DNA from: Iris pallida
Lineage: Eukaryota > Streptophyta > Magnoliopsida > Asparagales > Iridaceae
DNA length: 64,000 bases
Direction: 5' to 3'
Assembly: GCA_029216955.1 (NCBI GenBank)
Contig: JANAVB010002199.1
Location: 14,501,417 to 14,565,416, forward strand
Within the stretch, counting starts at the first letter, position 1. The number at the start of each line of letters is the position of its first letter. The translations under genes were made by a program, and so were the position numbers. This document shows, piece after piece, positions 13,035 through 28,000 of this stretch. Under the pieces are notes generated by a model. The model saw only the letters and a program-made list of their open reading frames with translations, ran no database searches and had not been told where the DNA came from.

Positions 13035-16000
13035 AAAACTCAAAACGATTAATCCGATTAATCCCTAGTCCTCACGAACCGACTAGCGTCCGACTAGCGA
13101 TTTTTACAACCTTGATTATAAAAGAAATCCATGTCCCGATGCTCATAAGGATTGTCATGTAAATCTTGCAGGTGGATTATATACGACATGACAAATAAAG
13201 TTGAGTGGTACTAAAAGGATAAAGATGTCGATTAATGTAGTTGTCAATAACTTATTTTGATCGATGGACATTCAATATCTTTAACATGGAGAGACGAACA
13301 AACATATAATAAAAAGGAGTCCATAAACGTAACATGTGATTAGAAAGGTAGTGCAACAATAGCTCTTTAGTGGATCGAGCTATTATTAACGGGCTTGGGT
13401 TGTGTGTTCGGACTGAACACGAGATATCTAGATCCGTCATGAGACCTAACCCTAATTTCTCCTTATGGTCCCTGATGTAGCCTATATATATATCCTCTAT
13501 TCTCTGGCCGTCATATGCATAAAAAAGATCAGCTTTCTCTAAACTCGTTATTCTCGTAAGGAGAGAAAGAGAGGTCAGCCAAGGAGAAGAAAAGATTGGG
13601 AGATCGTTGTCCACACGATGTCCAACCTGAGGAAGGAATACGACAAAAGATCTTGAAGTTGTTGACTGATCGAGGTTGTTGGAAACTGTCATCTACTTCT
13701 CATCACTTCAGGTATAATTCGTAAATTCTAGTTTCCGCCTCACGTGTTAAACTTGTTCTTGTTTGACCGATTGGTATTCACGCCAATTCGCGGTCCTGGG
13801 GATCCCAGTTCCATCAACAGAAGAGTTGCAGAGAACGTGTCCAAGACTTGAACACGGCCATCTTAGCGGTTAAGAAGCTAATGAAGTATCGACGGTGCAA
13901 TACGTCTAAGTCCAAGCCAAAGATCACCGCAAGGCCTATGGTGGGGGAAAGAAAGGCAACGAAAAGGAAGGCCCGTCGAAGGACAAGCCACATGTGAAGC
14001 CCCAGACAGAGCGCAAGATTGAGTACTTTGTGTGCGGATGAAATCACTTTGCATGCGATTGCAAAAACGAAGGCAAGCGTGTAAACACGTTCCAAGGCAA
14101 GGAGGCCGAGTACGAGAAACCAAGGATGTGGGCTCAGATGGGAGCCCTACACCTACTTAATGCCTTGAAGAGCAAGCTCGTCGTGACTAAAGTCCCGAGT
14201 TGAGAACTTATGTACGTGGACGTGAAGATCAACGACTAGAGTACGAGGGCAATGGTTGACACGGGAGCCACACATTACTTAATGTCGGACGTTGAGGTTC
14301 AGAGCTTTGGTTTGGTGCTAGAAAAGGACTCAAGCAAGAAAAAGGCGATCAACTTAGCGGCTCGTCCTGCGCAGGGATGGCCAAGGGAGTGAAGATAGAG
14401 GTGGGAGACTGGACGGGAGTCACCAGTCTTACGGCCGCACCAATCGACGACTTCAAGATAATCCTAGGCTCGACATGGTCTTCCTTACTTCTGTAAAAGC
14501 AATTCCAATGCCACACCTATGTGTCGTCTGGATCATAGAGGAGGGCTTGCCGTGCTCGATGAATGTTACACGAGACGAGTCCACAAATCGGAAAACTCTT
14601 CGCCATCTAGCACAAGAAGGGAGTGGAGTACGGAGAGATGATCTACTTGGCGGCACTTAAGATGGAGAAGGCACTAGCGCAGGGGGATCTTCTGCTCGAG
14701 ATAAGCGACGTTCTCACTGAGTTCGGGGATGTCATGCCGCAAGAGCTTCCAGAGAGGCTACCTCCACGGAAGGAGGTGGACCACGCTATCGAGTTGAAGC
14801 CGGGTACGAAGCTGCCCGCTATAGCCCCATAACGCATGGCCCTCCAGAGTTCGATTAGTTGAAGATGCAACTAAAAGAGCTACTCGATACATTATTCATT
14901 AGGCCGTTTAAAGTCCCGTTCGGTACACCGGTGCTCTTCCAAAAGATGACGGATGGAAGCTTTCGTTTGTGCATCGCGACTATCGTGCACTTAAGAAGGT
15001 GACTATCAAGAACAAATATCCTATTACATTGGTGGTAGACTTGTTCGATCAATTGGGAGGTGCGAGATACTTCTCCAAGCAAGATCTGCACTCGAGATAT
15101 TATCATGTACGGATAGCCGAAGGGGACAAGGCCAAGACTGCGTATGTCACGAGGTATGGAGCTTATGAGTTTTTAGTCATGTCTTTTGGGCAAACGAATG
15201 CTCCTGTAACATTTTATACTTTTGTGAACAAACTCTTCCACCCTTATCTCGATCGGTCCATCGTGGTATATCTCTACGACATCATACACGATAAAGGAGC
15301 ACATTGAGCACTTGAAGACGGTTTCCAGGTGCTAAGGGAAAATCAACACTTCGTCAAGGAGGAAAAATATTCATTTACTCAAGAGGAGGTGCATTTCATG
15401 GGACATTGGATCGGACGTAGCAACATATGGATGGACAAGACGAAGGTCCAGCCAATGGGAGTGGGAGACTCCTACCAGGCTAACAGAGGTGTGATCATTC
15501 TTATGTCTCACGAACTACTATCAACGGTTTATCCGAGGATATTCGTCATTGCCGTACCACCTCACAGATTTATTGCGGAAGGATCATGCAAGGGGGCATT
15601 TGATGCACTAACGAGGGCTGTGACAGAGGAACCGGTCTTTTCGTTGCCGCATTATTCCAAGCCTTTTGAGTTGCATTCGACTTGGCCATCAGTAGGGTGT
15701 TGGTGCAAGAAGGGTACTCCATCGCGTTCGAGTCGTAAGTTGAATGACACAACATGGCGTCCATGGTGCAAGAGAAGGAGATGATCGAATAGTACATTGC
15801 TTGCAGACATGACGTCATCATCTCCTTGGCACCAAGTTCGTGGTGATAATGGACAATGTTGCCACGAGTTACTTCCGGACGTAGAAGAAGCCGTTCCCCG
15901 AGCAAGCAAGATGGCAAGAATTCTTAGCCTTCCCCCGAGCAAGCAAGATGGCAAGCCTTCTTAGCCGAATTTGATATGGAGCTGCGATACAAGTCGGACA

Positions 16001-19000
16001 TGGAGAACCATGTGGCCGATCCACTCAGCAGGAAGGCCGAGCTAGCAACAATGTGCTTGCTCAAGGGAGACATACCTGAACATGTCAAGATGGGTATGAC
16101 TGATGACCCTTTAACAGAGGCTTTAGTGAAGCTCGTTCGTGAAGGCAAAACATAAAGGTTTTGGCTAAATGATGAGCTTCTCTACACAAAGGGGACAAGG
16201 TGGTCGTGCCCAAGTGGGGTAACTTGCGCAGACAACTACTCCGGATGCTACGACACCAAGTGGGCTGGACATTCATGTCAAAAGAGGTCATCGACATTGT
16301 TGGAGGCCGCCTAATATTGGCCTCGCATGCGCGAGGATGTTGAAGACTATGTGCGCACTTGTCTTGTGTGCCAACGAGACAAGGTGGATCATCAATGACC
16401 CGAAGGTCTGCTTGGGTCTCTTCCCGTGCCGAGTCAATCGTGGAGAGCATTTGGATGGACTTCATCTCTGCCTTGCCTAAGGTAGGGACACTTGTGTCTA
16501 TTCTCGTGGTGGTAGATCGATTTTTCAATTACGAGACTTTCATTGCTGCGTACCATCGAACTAAACTGTAGAGGAGGCTGCACGCTTGTTCATTTTTTAT
16601 GTGGTAAAGTTTTGGGGCATCTCAGAAAGCATTATTAGCGACTGAGACCCCCACTTCACGAGAATGTTTTGGACGGAAGTATTCATGATCCTAGGGTCAT
16701 ATATGCACTTCTCAACCGGTTTCCACCCATAGACGGACGAATAGACATAGCTGGTTAATTCTCTACTCGAGGAGTACTTGCGGCACTTCATGTGTGCCAA
16801 CCAGTAGAATGGGTGCATCGCTTGGACATTGTTCAGTTCTGCTACAATCTCCAAAAGGAGCGAGTCGTCCCACAACAGTCCGTTCGAGTTGGCAATGGGT
16901 CGACAGCCGCTCGTCTCGCACACGTTGAGTACGGGGTCATCTGGCAGAAGTCATGCGGCTCACTAATTTTTCTCGGACTCCAAGGAGAAGGCGGATATTG
17001 CTAAGGCATTTCTGGAGAAAGCCGCGTGCAAGATGAAGAAATGGGCCGGCGCCAAGTGAAGGCATGTCGAGTACAAGGAAGGGGACTTGGTGGTGATCAA
17101 GTTTCAGCTACGACAATTTAAGGTGTTCCGCAAGGTGCACAAGGGACTGATTCGCAAGTACGAAGGCGGGCGTAGTTGCCTACAAGCTCGAACTCCTAGC
17201 CATGCTGAAGATTCATCTCGTCTTTCATGCAAGTTGTCTCAAGTCCTACTATGCTGACTTGGAGGACCATCGGCACGAAGTTTCGAAGCGACCTACGACG
17301 ACCGTGACCACGTCGTTCAACAAAGAAGTGGAACCCGTGCTTGACTCAAGGACCATTCGTCGACGATGTGTTTTTCCGTATGTGGAGTATCTCATCAAAT
17401 GAAAGGGAATGCCACACGACGAGTTTAGGTGGGAACGCGTTGACACGTTGCATCAGTTCGAGGACATGATCCATGAATTTTCCAACGAACGTGATTGACG
17501 GGGACATCAACACAATAGGTGGGGGAGAATGTCACGTACAATATTTTTCGGCCCACCGAGACGGATCAACATAACTCTCATCTGACGTGGATTTTATTGG
17601 AAGTTTCCAGTATTCTCTAGAATGTGGTAGGATCTTCTCGAAGACTCATGAAATCTCCATAGCTTTATACATGTTCCAAGGTTCACAGTATCGGAATTAG
17701 TATCGGACTATTCCTATGAGTATTGGTATCGGCGATATCGATAGTATCGGCGGTTTCGGATCAGAGTATCAGATATTTTTGGTATCGAAAAACAAATAAT
17801 TATTAATAATTATTTACATTTAAAAAAATATATTTTATACAATTAGGCATAATTTAAAGTATTTTCAGTGTTATTTCTTTGTAGTTTTGAAATTAAATGA
17901 AATATTAGTCACACTTACCGATTGGTTTACATACAATAGATTGATTTTCTTCTTTTACATGCTTTTACAAACTTATTATGCTTTAAACCCTTGCTGATTT
18001 GTCTTTTTCGTTTAATTTTCTTTACCGAATTGACCGGAAAAGGGACCCTCAATGTCGGTATCGGTTAGTATCAGGTATCGGTCGGTATCGGATCGGGACA
18101 TGCCAAACCGTATCAGTATCGGCCGTATCGGATCGGTATCGGCCGATACTTTTAACCATATTATGTTCTAGAATCTTTCTTGTAAATATCTAGGACATAG
18201 AATAATCCTTAAAATATTCGGTTTCTAGAAGTTTCATGTAAGCTCTTTGAGGCCCTATAAATAAATGGGAGGTTCATTTGCTTTCTCACCACCCAAAGTT
18301 GTAAGCTTTCTTCAGTATAACTGAAGTCTTTCAAGTTCCACTCTTGCTCCACTATTCTCTCTTTACATATCATTATAGCTAAGTTCGTTCGGGAAAGACT
18401 TGCAAGGGTCGTCGAATAGGAAGCTTGTGCGCCGCACGGGTCGAAGTGTATGGAAAGACACTAAGTCCATGACACGCAGCCCACTTTGCTTCCAGATATT
18501 TTCCATCTGCTCCCATCTATTTTGGATAGGCTTTCTAGTTGTCATTTTGATGTGTTCTAAATATGTTTCTTTTGTACAATATCTAAAAAATGTTCGATGA
18601 GTCAGGATAGTTTGCAGTCCATTTTGTTTGACAATTAATGTTGAACTACACCTACTTGTCTATTGACAACTATCTTTTAGGCTATTGTTTATGTATTCTT
18701 CCCCCATGATTTCTCAGTTTCCGTACACGTGTATAACACTGTTCTATTCAGTTCATTTAGATTGGTTGAACTCAGCTAGTAGAATACTTCCTTTTTTCAA
18801 CATTCAGCACTCATTGGGTTGTATGCCAGGATGTTAGGCGCTAAATGAGTGGTCTAGCTGTAAGAAAGTATTTTAAGGGCCATATTTTGAACATGTTTTG
18901 GAAATTTCTATTTGTGTAATTTTATCATTTATGATAATTCCCCTACCCTCCTGCAGTGAATCTGTTTTTTCACTACACGAAATTTAATCTTGTAAACTTA

Positions 19001-22000
19001 TTTTTGACATAACAGGTCTCCAACAATGCTTTTGTTGATCTTTGCTTGTCGAAATTGGACAGCTATGGATGGGGGAATGGCATAAAGTTTTCAGATGATG
19101 GATCCGTTTATGATCATCCAGAAAATCTTTTCGGCATCAGTCCCTTCTATATTACTAAAGGTGGTCAGCATTCTAGAGAGATCTCCTTTTTGATAATAAA
19201 ACCTTGATTTATCCACGTTGATTCTACTTCTAAATCTCTAAATAGCATCAGTTCACATGTTTAGTGTACCTTCATTTTTCAGTATGATTTTTTTGCTGGT
19301 TCTGTTTTTATATACCATATGTTTGCTGTAATAAATGATTGTAGGAATGGCATCTTAGTAACTTCAAGTTCTTTATCTAGAGAGTTGGACAGAAAGGGAT
19401 ATTTTATCTCCACATTTTAAAAATTATTTCCTTAGTTGGTATGCTGTGTGTTAATAAGGCTGAAAATATCAACAGTAGCAATTTGACATGACAGATGAGT
19501 GAAAACCATTTACCATCTAGGAGGGGATAAGTTTTTTAGTTTTTCCTTTTCCGACATGAATACTTCAAACAGGCTAAGAGTAAGGGTAACATGATCATTT
19601 TATTTTGTAATGTACCATCACATATTCTTAGCAGTGTCTTTGAATTCACTTAATTTAGTTAGTCTCGTTGAAACTGTCCTGCAGCATTTGTAAACCTTTT
19701 CTCTTTGTAGTTCTCTTTAATCAATATATCTCATATAGCTGAAATTCCTTAATAGTTGAGCTACACTCGTTTAAAGTATATACTTTCAGGTGTCTAGAGA
19801 GAATAAGATATGGATTGAGAATGGGTAATAAAATGATTGGTCGTGGGCGCCATATGCACTTGTAGCTTGCAAGAAATTGGAAGTTTGGAACCCTATCATA
19901 AAAAAGGGGAGCCTAACCAGGTGTGACCTGTCTATTTGGAAAAAGTAACACTTTTGTTGGTACAATAGTTTCAATTTTTTTGGCCATGAACTAGATGGCG
20001 TTTTACTTTTCAACTTTTTTTTTACTTTATTCACCTGTACTAGTGTTCTGCAGCTTCAATTGATGTCATTATGCAGTAGGGTTTCTATTGGATTGTGAAC
20101 ACAATAAACATCTTAAACTTGATAATACTCTTCTAAAAGTTAATTTCCTTAAAATAATGTTCTCAAAGTATCATGCTCATGTCACATTCTCCGATTCTCA
20201 ACATCAATCATATCTACAGTTGAATTAGTAATGTGTTTGCTACATGGATAGATGATATTGGGTTGATGGTGGGTCACGAAATTTTACTTATTTGTTCATT
20301 GTGTTCTTCATTGATTTTGTTTCGATTGGAAAATTCTTTCGAGTATCATGGCCACTATTTTCTTGAGAATCACTAGTTGTGGCTTAAATCAATTTTCAGA
20401 ACCTGCTTACTACTTCTCTTGTTTTGTATCGAAGCATATATATTTCAAATGATGAAAGTCATTGGATAGTTGTCTTCAACATCTCATTTGTTCTTTCTCC
20501 AAGATTCTGACATCTGTCATCATGCTAATATTGGTCATCTATGATGGAACTTATGTTTGTAATACATTGACGTAAATGCTATGGTAAGTTGATTTTTGTA
20601 AAAGAATCCTATGCATGTATACAGGAAGAAAGTTAAATACTCTTTCTTAATTGATAATTTATTTGTGGCGGACCTTTATTAGTATTATCAATCCTGAGCC
20701 TTTGTAATCAGGAATTGTTCTTTATTTTGGTTCAAATAGAAGCGTGTGATTTACCTAAGCGGACAAGCCATAATATAGGTAATTGACTAAGTTTCTTATA
20801 TAAGCACAAAAAAGTATCCTCATCATCCAATCCTTCCCGATAAAAGATATGACAAAGTTTGTATGACCGAGTGTCGACCTAACATCAACCCTCTTCATTG
20901 GTGCCAAATTCCTAGCCAAGGTTGCTTTGAGCATAAAAGGGTCATGGCATACACCTAAACGGCCAGCTGGCAGGTAGATAGACCTACTTGCAGAAGGTCC
21001 TGCACATCAAATATTCCACTGCAGTGACCCCTGAAAGTCTTTTATTACCATAGTTTGCAGTATCGGCAAATACCGATCCGATACGGCCGATAACGATACG
21101 ATTTGGCTTATTCTGATCCGATACCGACCGATACCAGATAACGCATAATAAGGTTGTAAAAGCATGTAAAAGAAGAAGAAAATATTTATTGCATGTAAAC
21201 CAATCGGTGAGGGTGACTACTATTTCATTTAATGTCAAAACTACTAAGAAACAACATTGGAAATACTTAAATTATACCTAAATATATAAAATATTTTTTT
21301 AATGTTAATAAGTTACTAATAATTATTTGTTTTCCGATACCAAAAAATCCGATACTTCGATCCGAAACCGCCGATACTACTGATATCGTCGATACTGATA
21401 CTCATAGAAATGGTCCAATACCGATTCAGATACCCATACTGCATAAAGTCGTAAAGACTTGGTATTGCAAGTATGAGATGTGGCAGAAAATACCCTGGTG
21501 TAGAGTCGACTAGCAAAAATGGCCGGTCAAAAAAGGGCTTGCTTGAACTCAGAAACTCTCATATATATGGTTTAAGCTCGTGCAACCAAGGAGCATCCTC
21601 CAAGTTCCCTGTCAAAAAAGACTAAAGAATCTAGATGAAGGGGGTAAAGATGACACAATTTTCTTTAGGGAATTTCGGTCCTCTCTTGAAAAATTAAGCC
21701 AACGAAAAAAAGAAAGACATTTGCATAATAAGCACAAAAAGTATATATGGTTAAATACTTTTATGCTAAAACTTAGATAGTTTGCTATGCATATTGTTTA
21801 GTGACTGCACTCACATGATGGTGTTAGAAACATGGCTTAAAGTATCGGCCGATACCGATCCGATACGGCCGATACCGATACGGTTTGGCATGTCCCGATC
21901 CGATACGACTGATACCCGATACTGTCCGATACCGACATTGGGGTCTCTTTTCCGGTCAATTCGGCAAAAAAAAAACGAAAAAGACAAATCAGCAAGGATT

Positions 22001-25000
22001 TAAAGCATACTAAGGTTGTAAAAGCATGTAAAAGAAGAAAATCAATCTATTGTGTGTAAACCAATCGGTAATGGTGACTACTATTTCATTTAATTTCAAA
22101 ACTACTAAAAAATAACATTGAAAATACTTAAAATTATGCCTAAATGTATAAAGTATATGTTTTCAAATGTAAATAATTTGTTAACAATTATTTGTTTTTC
22201 GATACCAAAAAATCCGATACTCCGATCCGAAACCGCCGATACTACCGATATCGCTGATACCAATACTCATAGGAATAGTCCGATTCCGATACCGATACCG
22301 TGAACCTTGGTTAGAAACTTATACGACCGTCCACCTAATGACATCTTTATACAAATACGTAATCCACATGCATAGTTTTATTCCTTGTTACAGAAACTGA
22401 AACAATTTAGTGCAATCACTATGACCATCCACTGTTTGGTGCATGCCTAATATAACTGTTAATTGTGAATTGAAGTTTAGATAACCAGAAATTTCATACT
22501 CTGGAACTTACAAATTAAACATACCAGTCGATATAATCGTTTGTTCATTAAATTTCATATATGAAGTTAGATAGTTACCTATATTACCTATAATACAAAT
22601 ATATATTGCCATTATATAGTTAATAGCATTAGTTCATAATCCTGCTATATCATTTTTAAGCAAAAATCATCATCTTTTAATGTATGTAGATTCGTTTATA
22701 CTCCTTTCTTATATGAGCTATGACTACTTGGCCAGATGTAGTCTTTCTTCCCATTACCAATCATCCTCAACTATAGTCCCTTGACCTTTAGGTAGAAACT
22801 TGGGTTACTCTTTTGTGTTTGATTTCAGGGTGAAAGCTGATTTGAAAGCTTTTGTGAGATTTCTCAAGTGAGAGTTGTGTACCATAATCAACTTAATTTT
22901 GATAGGACAAGGTTATGACTTTAATTCGACTACCATCACTTGATACATATATGTATCTTTTTGGAGAGGTAGATATGTAATATTATAAGTGAGTAAAGTG
23001 GCTGTAATGTGTAAGAACTGTGTTCCTAGATGTCCCTCCCAACTGAAGGATGCAGATGTGCTTATGTTGCATTTAAGAGGTTTAAACTTGATAAAAGAAA
23101 ACTAAGGGAAGCAAAAAATTTCTACGCATTACCTTATATTGCTTTGGCAATTAAAAGAGTTTGATGTGGTATATAGAGTGATATTAGTGTTTAGGGTTCG
23201 GGGGATGTTAGTGTTTAGTGGTGCCTTTTGGTGGATTCTTGTTTTTAATTTTAAAATACCTTTTTGTTGATCTGCTGTAGTTCATTAGCTTGCATTGCTC
23301 GTCATTAGTGGAATGTCTGGAATGGCACAGCAAGTAATACCAAAATTTTCCTCCATTTAACATCATTGTGTTTATCTTTAGAAACGTTTCTTACTGCACA
23401 TTTACATCTCATTCTTTATTTGCTTTGTTAAGATTACTTTCTGGTAGAATTCTTTTTGTTATTGATTTGTTTTTTAAAATGGCTTTATGCTTTGGTCTGC
23501 ATAACTGAAACTCTTGTTTTCTAACACACAATACAATTTTGAGTTATACAGTGTCTGTAAATATAATGAATATGAGGTGCACCTATTCTGGCTCTCCATT
23601 TATGATGATCATATTGAGAACATCACTTTGTATCTGGATGTTTATTGTGCAATGTCTCTTAAATTTCTTTAGGTCACAAGGACTGTAAGCAGGAGGGATT
23701 TGAATTCTTGGCACCTACTACATGCAGAAATGCTTTGCGAGTGTTGCGTGCAATGCAACTTTCCAAACCTGGTCAGTAAATGCTTGTTAAGATCAGTTAG
23801 TTGCGGTTTACTTTCATGTAAACATAGTATATCAATGTGCTCGTGTTTCATGTTTTTTTCGTGCTTCCAGTATTGTTGGAAGGCAGTCCTGGCGTGGGGA
23901 AAACGAGTTTGGTTGTTGCACTGGCAGAATATTCTGGACACAATGTGGTGCGGATCAATCTCTCAGAACAGGTTATAGATCTCTCTCTCTCTCTCTCTCC
24001 CATTATATATACACACACGCACACCATTTTATTAGGATATGATGTGATGTTTGATTTTTCCTATTCTTGCTTAGACTGATATGATGGATCTATTGGGGTC
24101 GGACTTGCCAGTTGAGGGTGTGAACGGAATGGAATTTGCATGGTCCGATGGGATTCTTCTGCAGGTCGTCTACTTCACAGTTTATTCATTTTTACTGGGG
24201 ACATCTTAGAAACGACCGGATTATATATATATAGTTTCATATTTGCAGGCACTGAAAGATGGCTGTTGGGTTCTGTTAGATGAACTTAATCTTGCTCCCC
24301 AATCGGTTTTGGAGGTATACCTCCTAATTTATTTGTTTATTCTCTTATTTCTTCTCATACTGTATCTATTTACTTAGTAAAGCTGATAATCTCGAAATAA
24401 AATAAAAAAATTCAAATTTCAGGGTCTGAATGCTATTCTAGACCACCGTGCTGAGGTTTATATTCCTGAAATTGGTCTCACATTCAAGTGTCCACCTTCA
24501 TTCAGAGTTTTTGCATGCCAGAATCCTTCTTGCCAAGGTGGTGGTAGGAAAAGTCTTCCAAAGTCTTTTCTCAATCGCTTCACTAAGGTTCAGTGAATAT
24601 GACATTGCCAACAAAACAGAAGAGTTTTTTTTATTTATTTCATTCATACTTCTGATGGACAATGCTTTGTTACTCATCAGCAAAAATAATAATACTGTTT
24701 TCAGGTTTATGTGGACGAGCTATCTTCAGATGATTATCTTTTCATCTGCCAATCACGTTTTCCATCGATCCCAAAAACACTTCTCTCAAAGCTCATATCC
24801 TTCAACAACCGTCTTTATGAGGAAACTATGTTATTTCACAAGTATGGCCAGGATGGTTCTCCCTGGGAGTTCAACCTGCGTGATGTTATCCGTTCTTGCC
24901 AGATTATTGAAAGTAATATTGTTTTTATCCTGTAAATTAATCAGTCTGCTTTTATCTTGTTTGTTTACTGCTTGTCCAATGGCCTGTAAGATTTTCAAAA

Positions 25001-28000
25001 TTTATAATGGTGGATATGTTCTAACTCCAAGCTATTATAACATGAAGGTGCACCTGTTGATAACAAAGTTGACTGCTTTTTGAACATTGTTTACCTACAA
25101 AGGATGCGAAGTTCTGCTGATCGTGAAGAACTTGTACGGTTATTTGCTGCAGTTTTTGGAGTCAAGCCCTCATTAGCACAATCACCACAACTTTTTATCA
25201 ATCCTCAGTATTTAGTTGTTGGGAATGCACGTGTTGGAAGAAATCATTTGCAGCCTACAAAAGTCATGAAAAGCCAGCTTAAGGTTCTTCCTGGCATTCT
25301 TCAAAGCTTGGAAGCTGCTGTGCGTTGTGTACAACAACAGTGGTTGTGTATTTTGGTTGGCCCATACTCATCTGGAAAAACTTCGTTGATTCGACTACTT
25401 GCTCAGCTCACAGGAAATGCACTGATCGAGTTGAACCTCTCATCTGCAACTGATGTTTCAGAATTACTTGGATGTTTTGAGCAGTATAATTCCTTCCGTG
25501 TTTTCAGAAGTGTGATGTCCCAAATTGAGTGTTATGTCGATGAGTATTTTGCTTTACGGTTGGAACTAAGCTGGAAGGATTTTATATGCGAAAGGAAAAG
25601 TTTATTTTCCAAGTGGTTTACTTTCTTATCAGCTAGTAACTACAACTCTTCTATGTCAACGACTGCATTTGCAAGGTCATGGAAAAATGGATCTGGCAGA
25701 TCCCTTAGCCCATTAGTTGAGATTATTGAAGTGCTGAGGCATGACCTGGAAAAGTATAACATGCCCATGTCATGGTCATTCAAAGACCTGGATGAAACCC
25801 TCAAAACTGTTTTTGACTTGCAGCAGAACAAGATGATACATCTCTCTACGAAATTTCAATGGGTAGCGGGGGATCTTATCAAGGCCATTGAATGTGGCAA
25901 CTGGGTTGTTCTAGAGAATGCCAATCTTTGCAATCCTACGGTTAGCTTTATCATTTATTCTATCAATATTTTTATCAGCTGATCATTTTAGCCTTTCCAA
26001 ATGTGTTTGGCATTTCTTTCTTACGATTTCCACTATCACTGAAAAAATCTGTATGATTAACTATTTCTACTGTTCAAACTTTCAGGTTCTTGACAGGATC
26101 AACTCATTGGTTGAGCAAGATGCGTCAATCACAGTCAATGAACGTGGGCTTGTTGATGGGAAAGCTGTTACACTTACCGCCCATCCAAAATTTCGTATGT
26201 TTCTCACAGTAGATCCAAAGCATGGTGAGGTCTCTAGAGCAATGCGAAATAGAGGATTAGAAATATTTCTGATGCAACCAACTTGGGTTGGAGAACTAGA
26301 TTCCGAGGATAGTGAGATGAATGATTTGAGGAGGTTTTTGATTCTCTCAGGTATCCCTTTCACCAAGTTGGTTTTGGCAATGAGTGAGGCACATATGTAT
26401 GCAAAAAGTGCAGGATTACGGTCTGGTTTGCGCATTACCCTTCTTGAGCTTGACCGCTGGGTTCAATTATTCCAACAACTTCTCATGAATGGGAATCAGC
26501 CAAGATGGAGCCTCCAATTAAGTTGGGAGCATATCTACTTGTCGTCACTGGGGGAGTTTGAAGGCAAAGACACAATTATGCAGGCAAAACATTTATATTT
26601 GTCTGATATTGAGTGGGATAAAGTAGATCCAGGATGCTGCTTATTATTGACAGGGGGGTGGTTTGGACCGCAGTCAATTAGAAACCTTTTGTGCTACTCA
26701 AAAGAAGCCTCTGTAAGACAAAATTGCATGTATCTGGAAATTTTGGGTGCTGAATGTGCTTCTTATGAATTATATGCTACCCAATTTGGTACAATCCCAT
26801 TGCACAAGTGCAGAAAGATTAAACCTTCTGCCATACCAGCAAATATGATGCGTTATATTTTATTCCCAAATGCATCAGATCCGCAAAATCTAAATTTTAA
26901 GAAGCTTGTGGAATTTGATTTGACTGATATCAAGAAAATGATGTTCTTTGCTTCTAACTGGACATTGGAACAAGCAACAGAAAGTGATTTTGGTTTGTAT
27001 GTGCAGTGGTTCAAGCAGTATCTCGTCCAGTTACAACCACATAGTCGTTTTCTGGAATCGTTCCTGAAAACTCTTGAACAAGAGCGAGATCATCCCATTT
27101 GGAAGTTCATTTTTTATTGCTGGAGGATGATAATATCTCATCTTAGAATAGATACTGATGCACTTCCCATTCCATTGCTTTCAGCAAAGTTGGTTGAGTT
27201 GGCTAGGTCAGATGAGTCCTTAATTAAGTGCCACAATCAACTTGATAATGCTATTCACTGTGTACCATTATTGAGGCTTACTTATCAGCAATGGGATGCT
27301 GAAATAACTTATGCTGGCAGTGAAGAAGCTTTAGAGTTTATGCCACTATTGAATTCTCTGAGATGCTTGGAAATTGAGGTTCTTGGAGTTATCTTTGAGT
27401 CCCAAAATCTTTTCCAGATATATTCAAGCCTTCTTGAACATCATATGTTATTTTGGAGAAACATTACATCATCTCAGTTAGATCATTTGTGGTTAGTTTG
27501 GAGTTGGATAAAGAAAGATGCACTAAAATTGCAGCCACAATTCCAAGAAGCAGTGGGTGATTTACTGGTAAGCCTATATATTTATGGTTAGTGCGGTACG
27601 TATAACTAGTTTTCATAGAAAGTGATTCAAGTTAGCAATTTTACTGGTGTAGGTGACAAGTTTAGGCCTCGAGAACTTGTCAACTTGCCGCATATATGTG
27701 GATAAGTCCTTGCTATGGGCTCATGGAGGTCATCCTTTCATGCCATCCTCTGGTGATGTATACTATAAAATGCAGCAACTTCTTAGGTTATGTGGTGATG
27801 TATGGCCAAGGACAAGAAAGAATTCGGGTATTGTGATGGCTTATTAATTAGTTCAGCTTGTATTTATTTATAACAAATAATTATATTGCGTGCATTTGGG
27901 TGATTTTGCAGATGAAACCATAATTTTAGATGTTGTTCTATCATCTAATACTGAACTTCGGCGGCTAGCAATGCAAGGTATTTCACATGATTTTGTGTTT

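Larger units (their letters stand above)
11525..13811. mobile_element. composite insertion splitting gag
   Basis: Foreign block between the two halves of gypsy gag. It contains a CAG/TTCTTC low-complexity tract (about 11705-11945), a truncated LINE in (TA)n (12183-13027), and hAT-like terminal motifs GACTAGCGTCCGACTAGCG ending in TTTTTACAACCTTG at about 13115. A further block to about 13811 looks like a solo LTR: it starts near TGTAGTTG, has a TATATATATATCC box around 13480 and ends GATCCCAGTTCCATCAACA. Order of events and outer ends are not resolved. Confidence 0.45.
10228..18474 (+). mobile_element. decayed Ty3/gypsy chromovirus in an MDN1 intron
   Basis: 5' LTR 10228-10685, a primer-binding site just after it (GGTATCAGAAC, initiator-Met-tRNA type), then gag, protease, RT, RNase H, integrase and chromodomain remnants in that order. 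A purine tract GGTGGGGGAGAA ends at 17529 and the 3' LTR is 17530-18474. Insertions split it: a block at about 11525-13811 in gag and a GTATCGG element in the 3' LTR. No clear target duplication was found: flanks CTGCG and CGCAG are reverse complements, not a direct repeat. Frameshifts and stops show it is inactive. Confidence 0.9.

Noticed and set aside
10223..18479. 5-bp target duplication for the gypsy element
   Set aside because: Flanks CTGCG and CGCAG are inverted relative to each other, not a direct repeat, so no duplication is claimed.
24448..25083. 211-codon open frame on the + strand
   Set aside because: It reads two MDN1 exons out of frame plus the introns; the conserved AAA5 sequence is in another frame.
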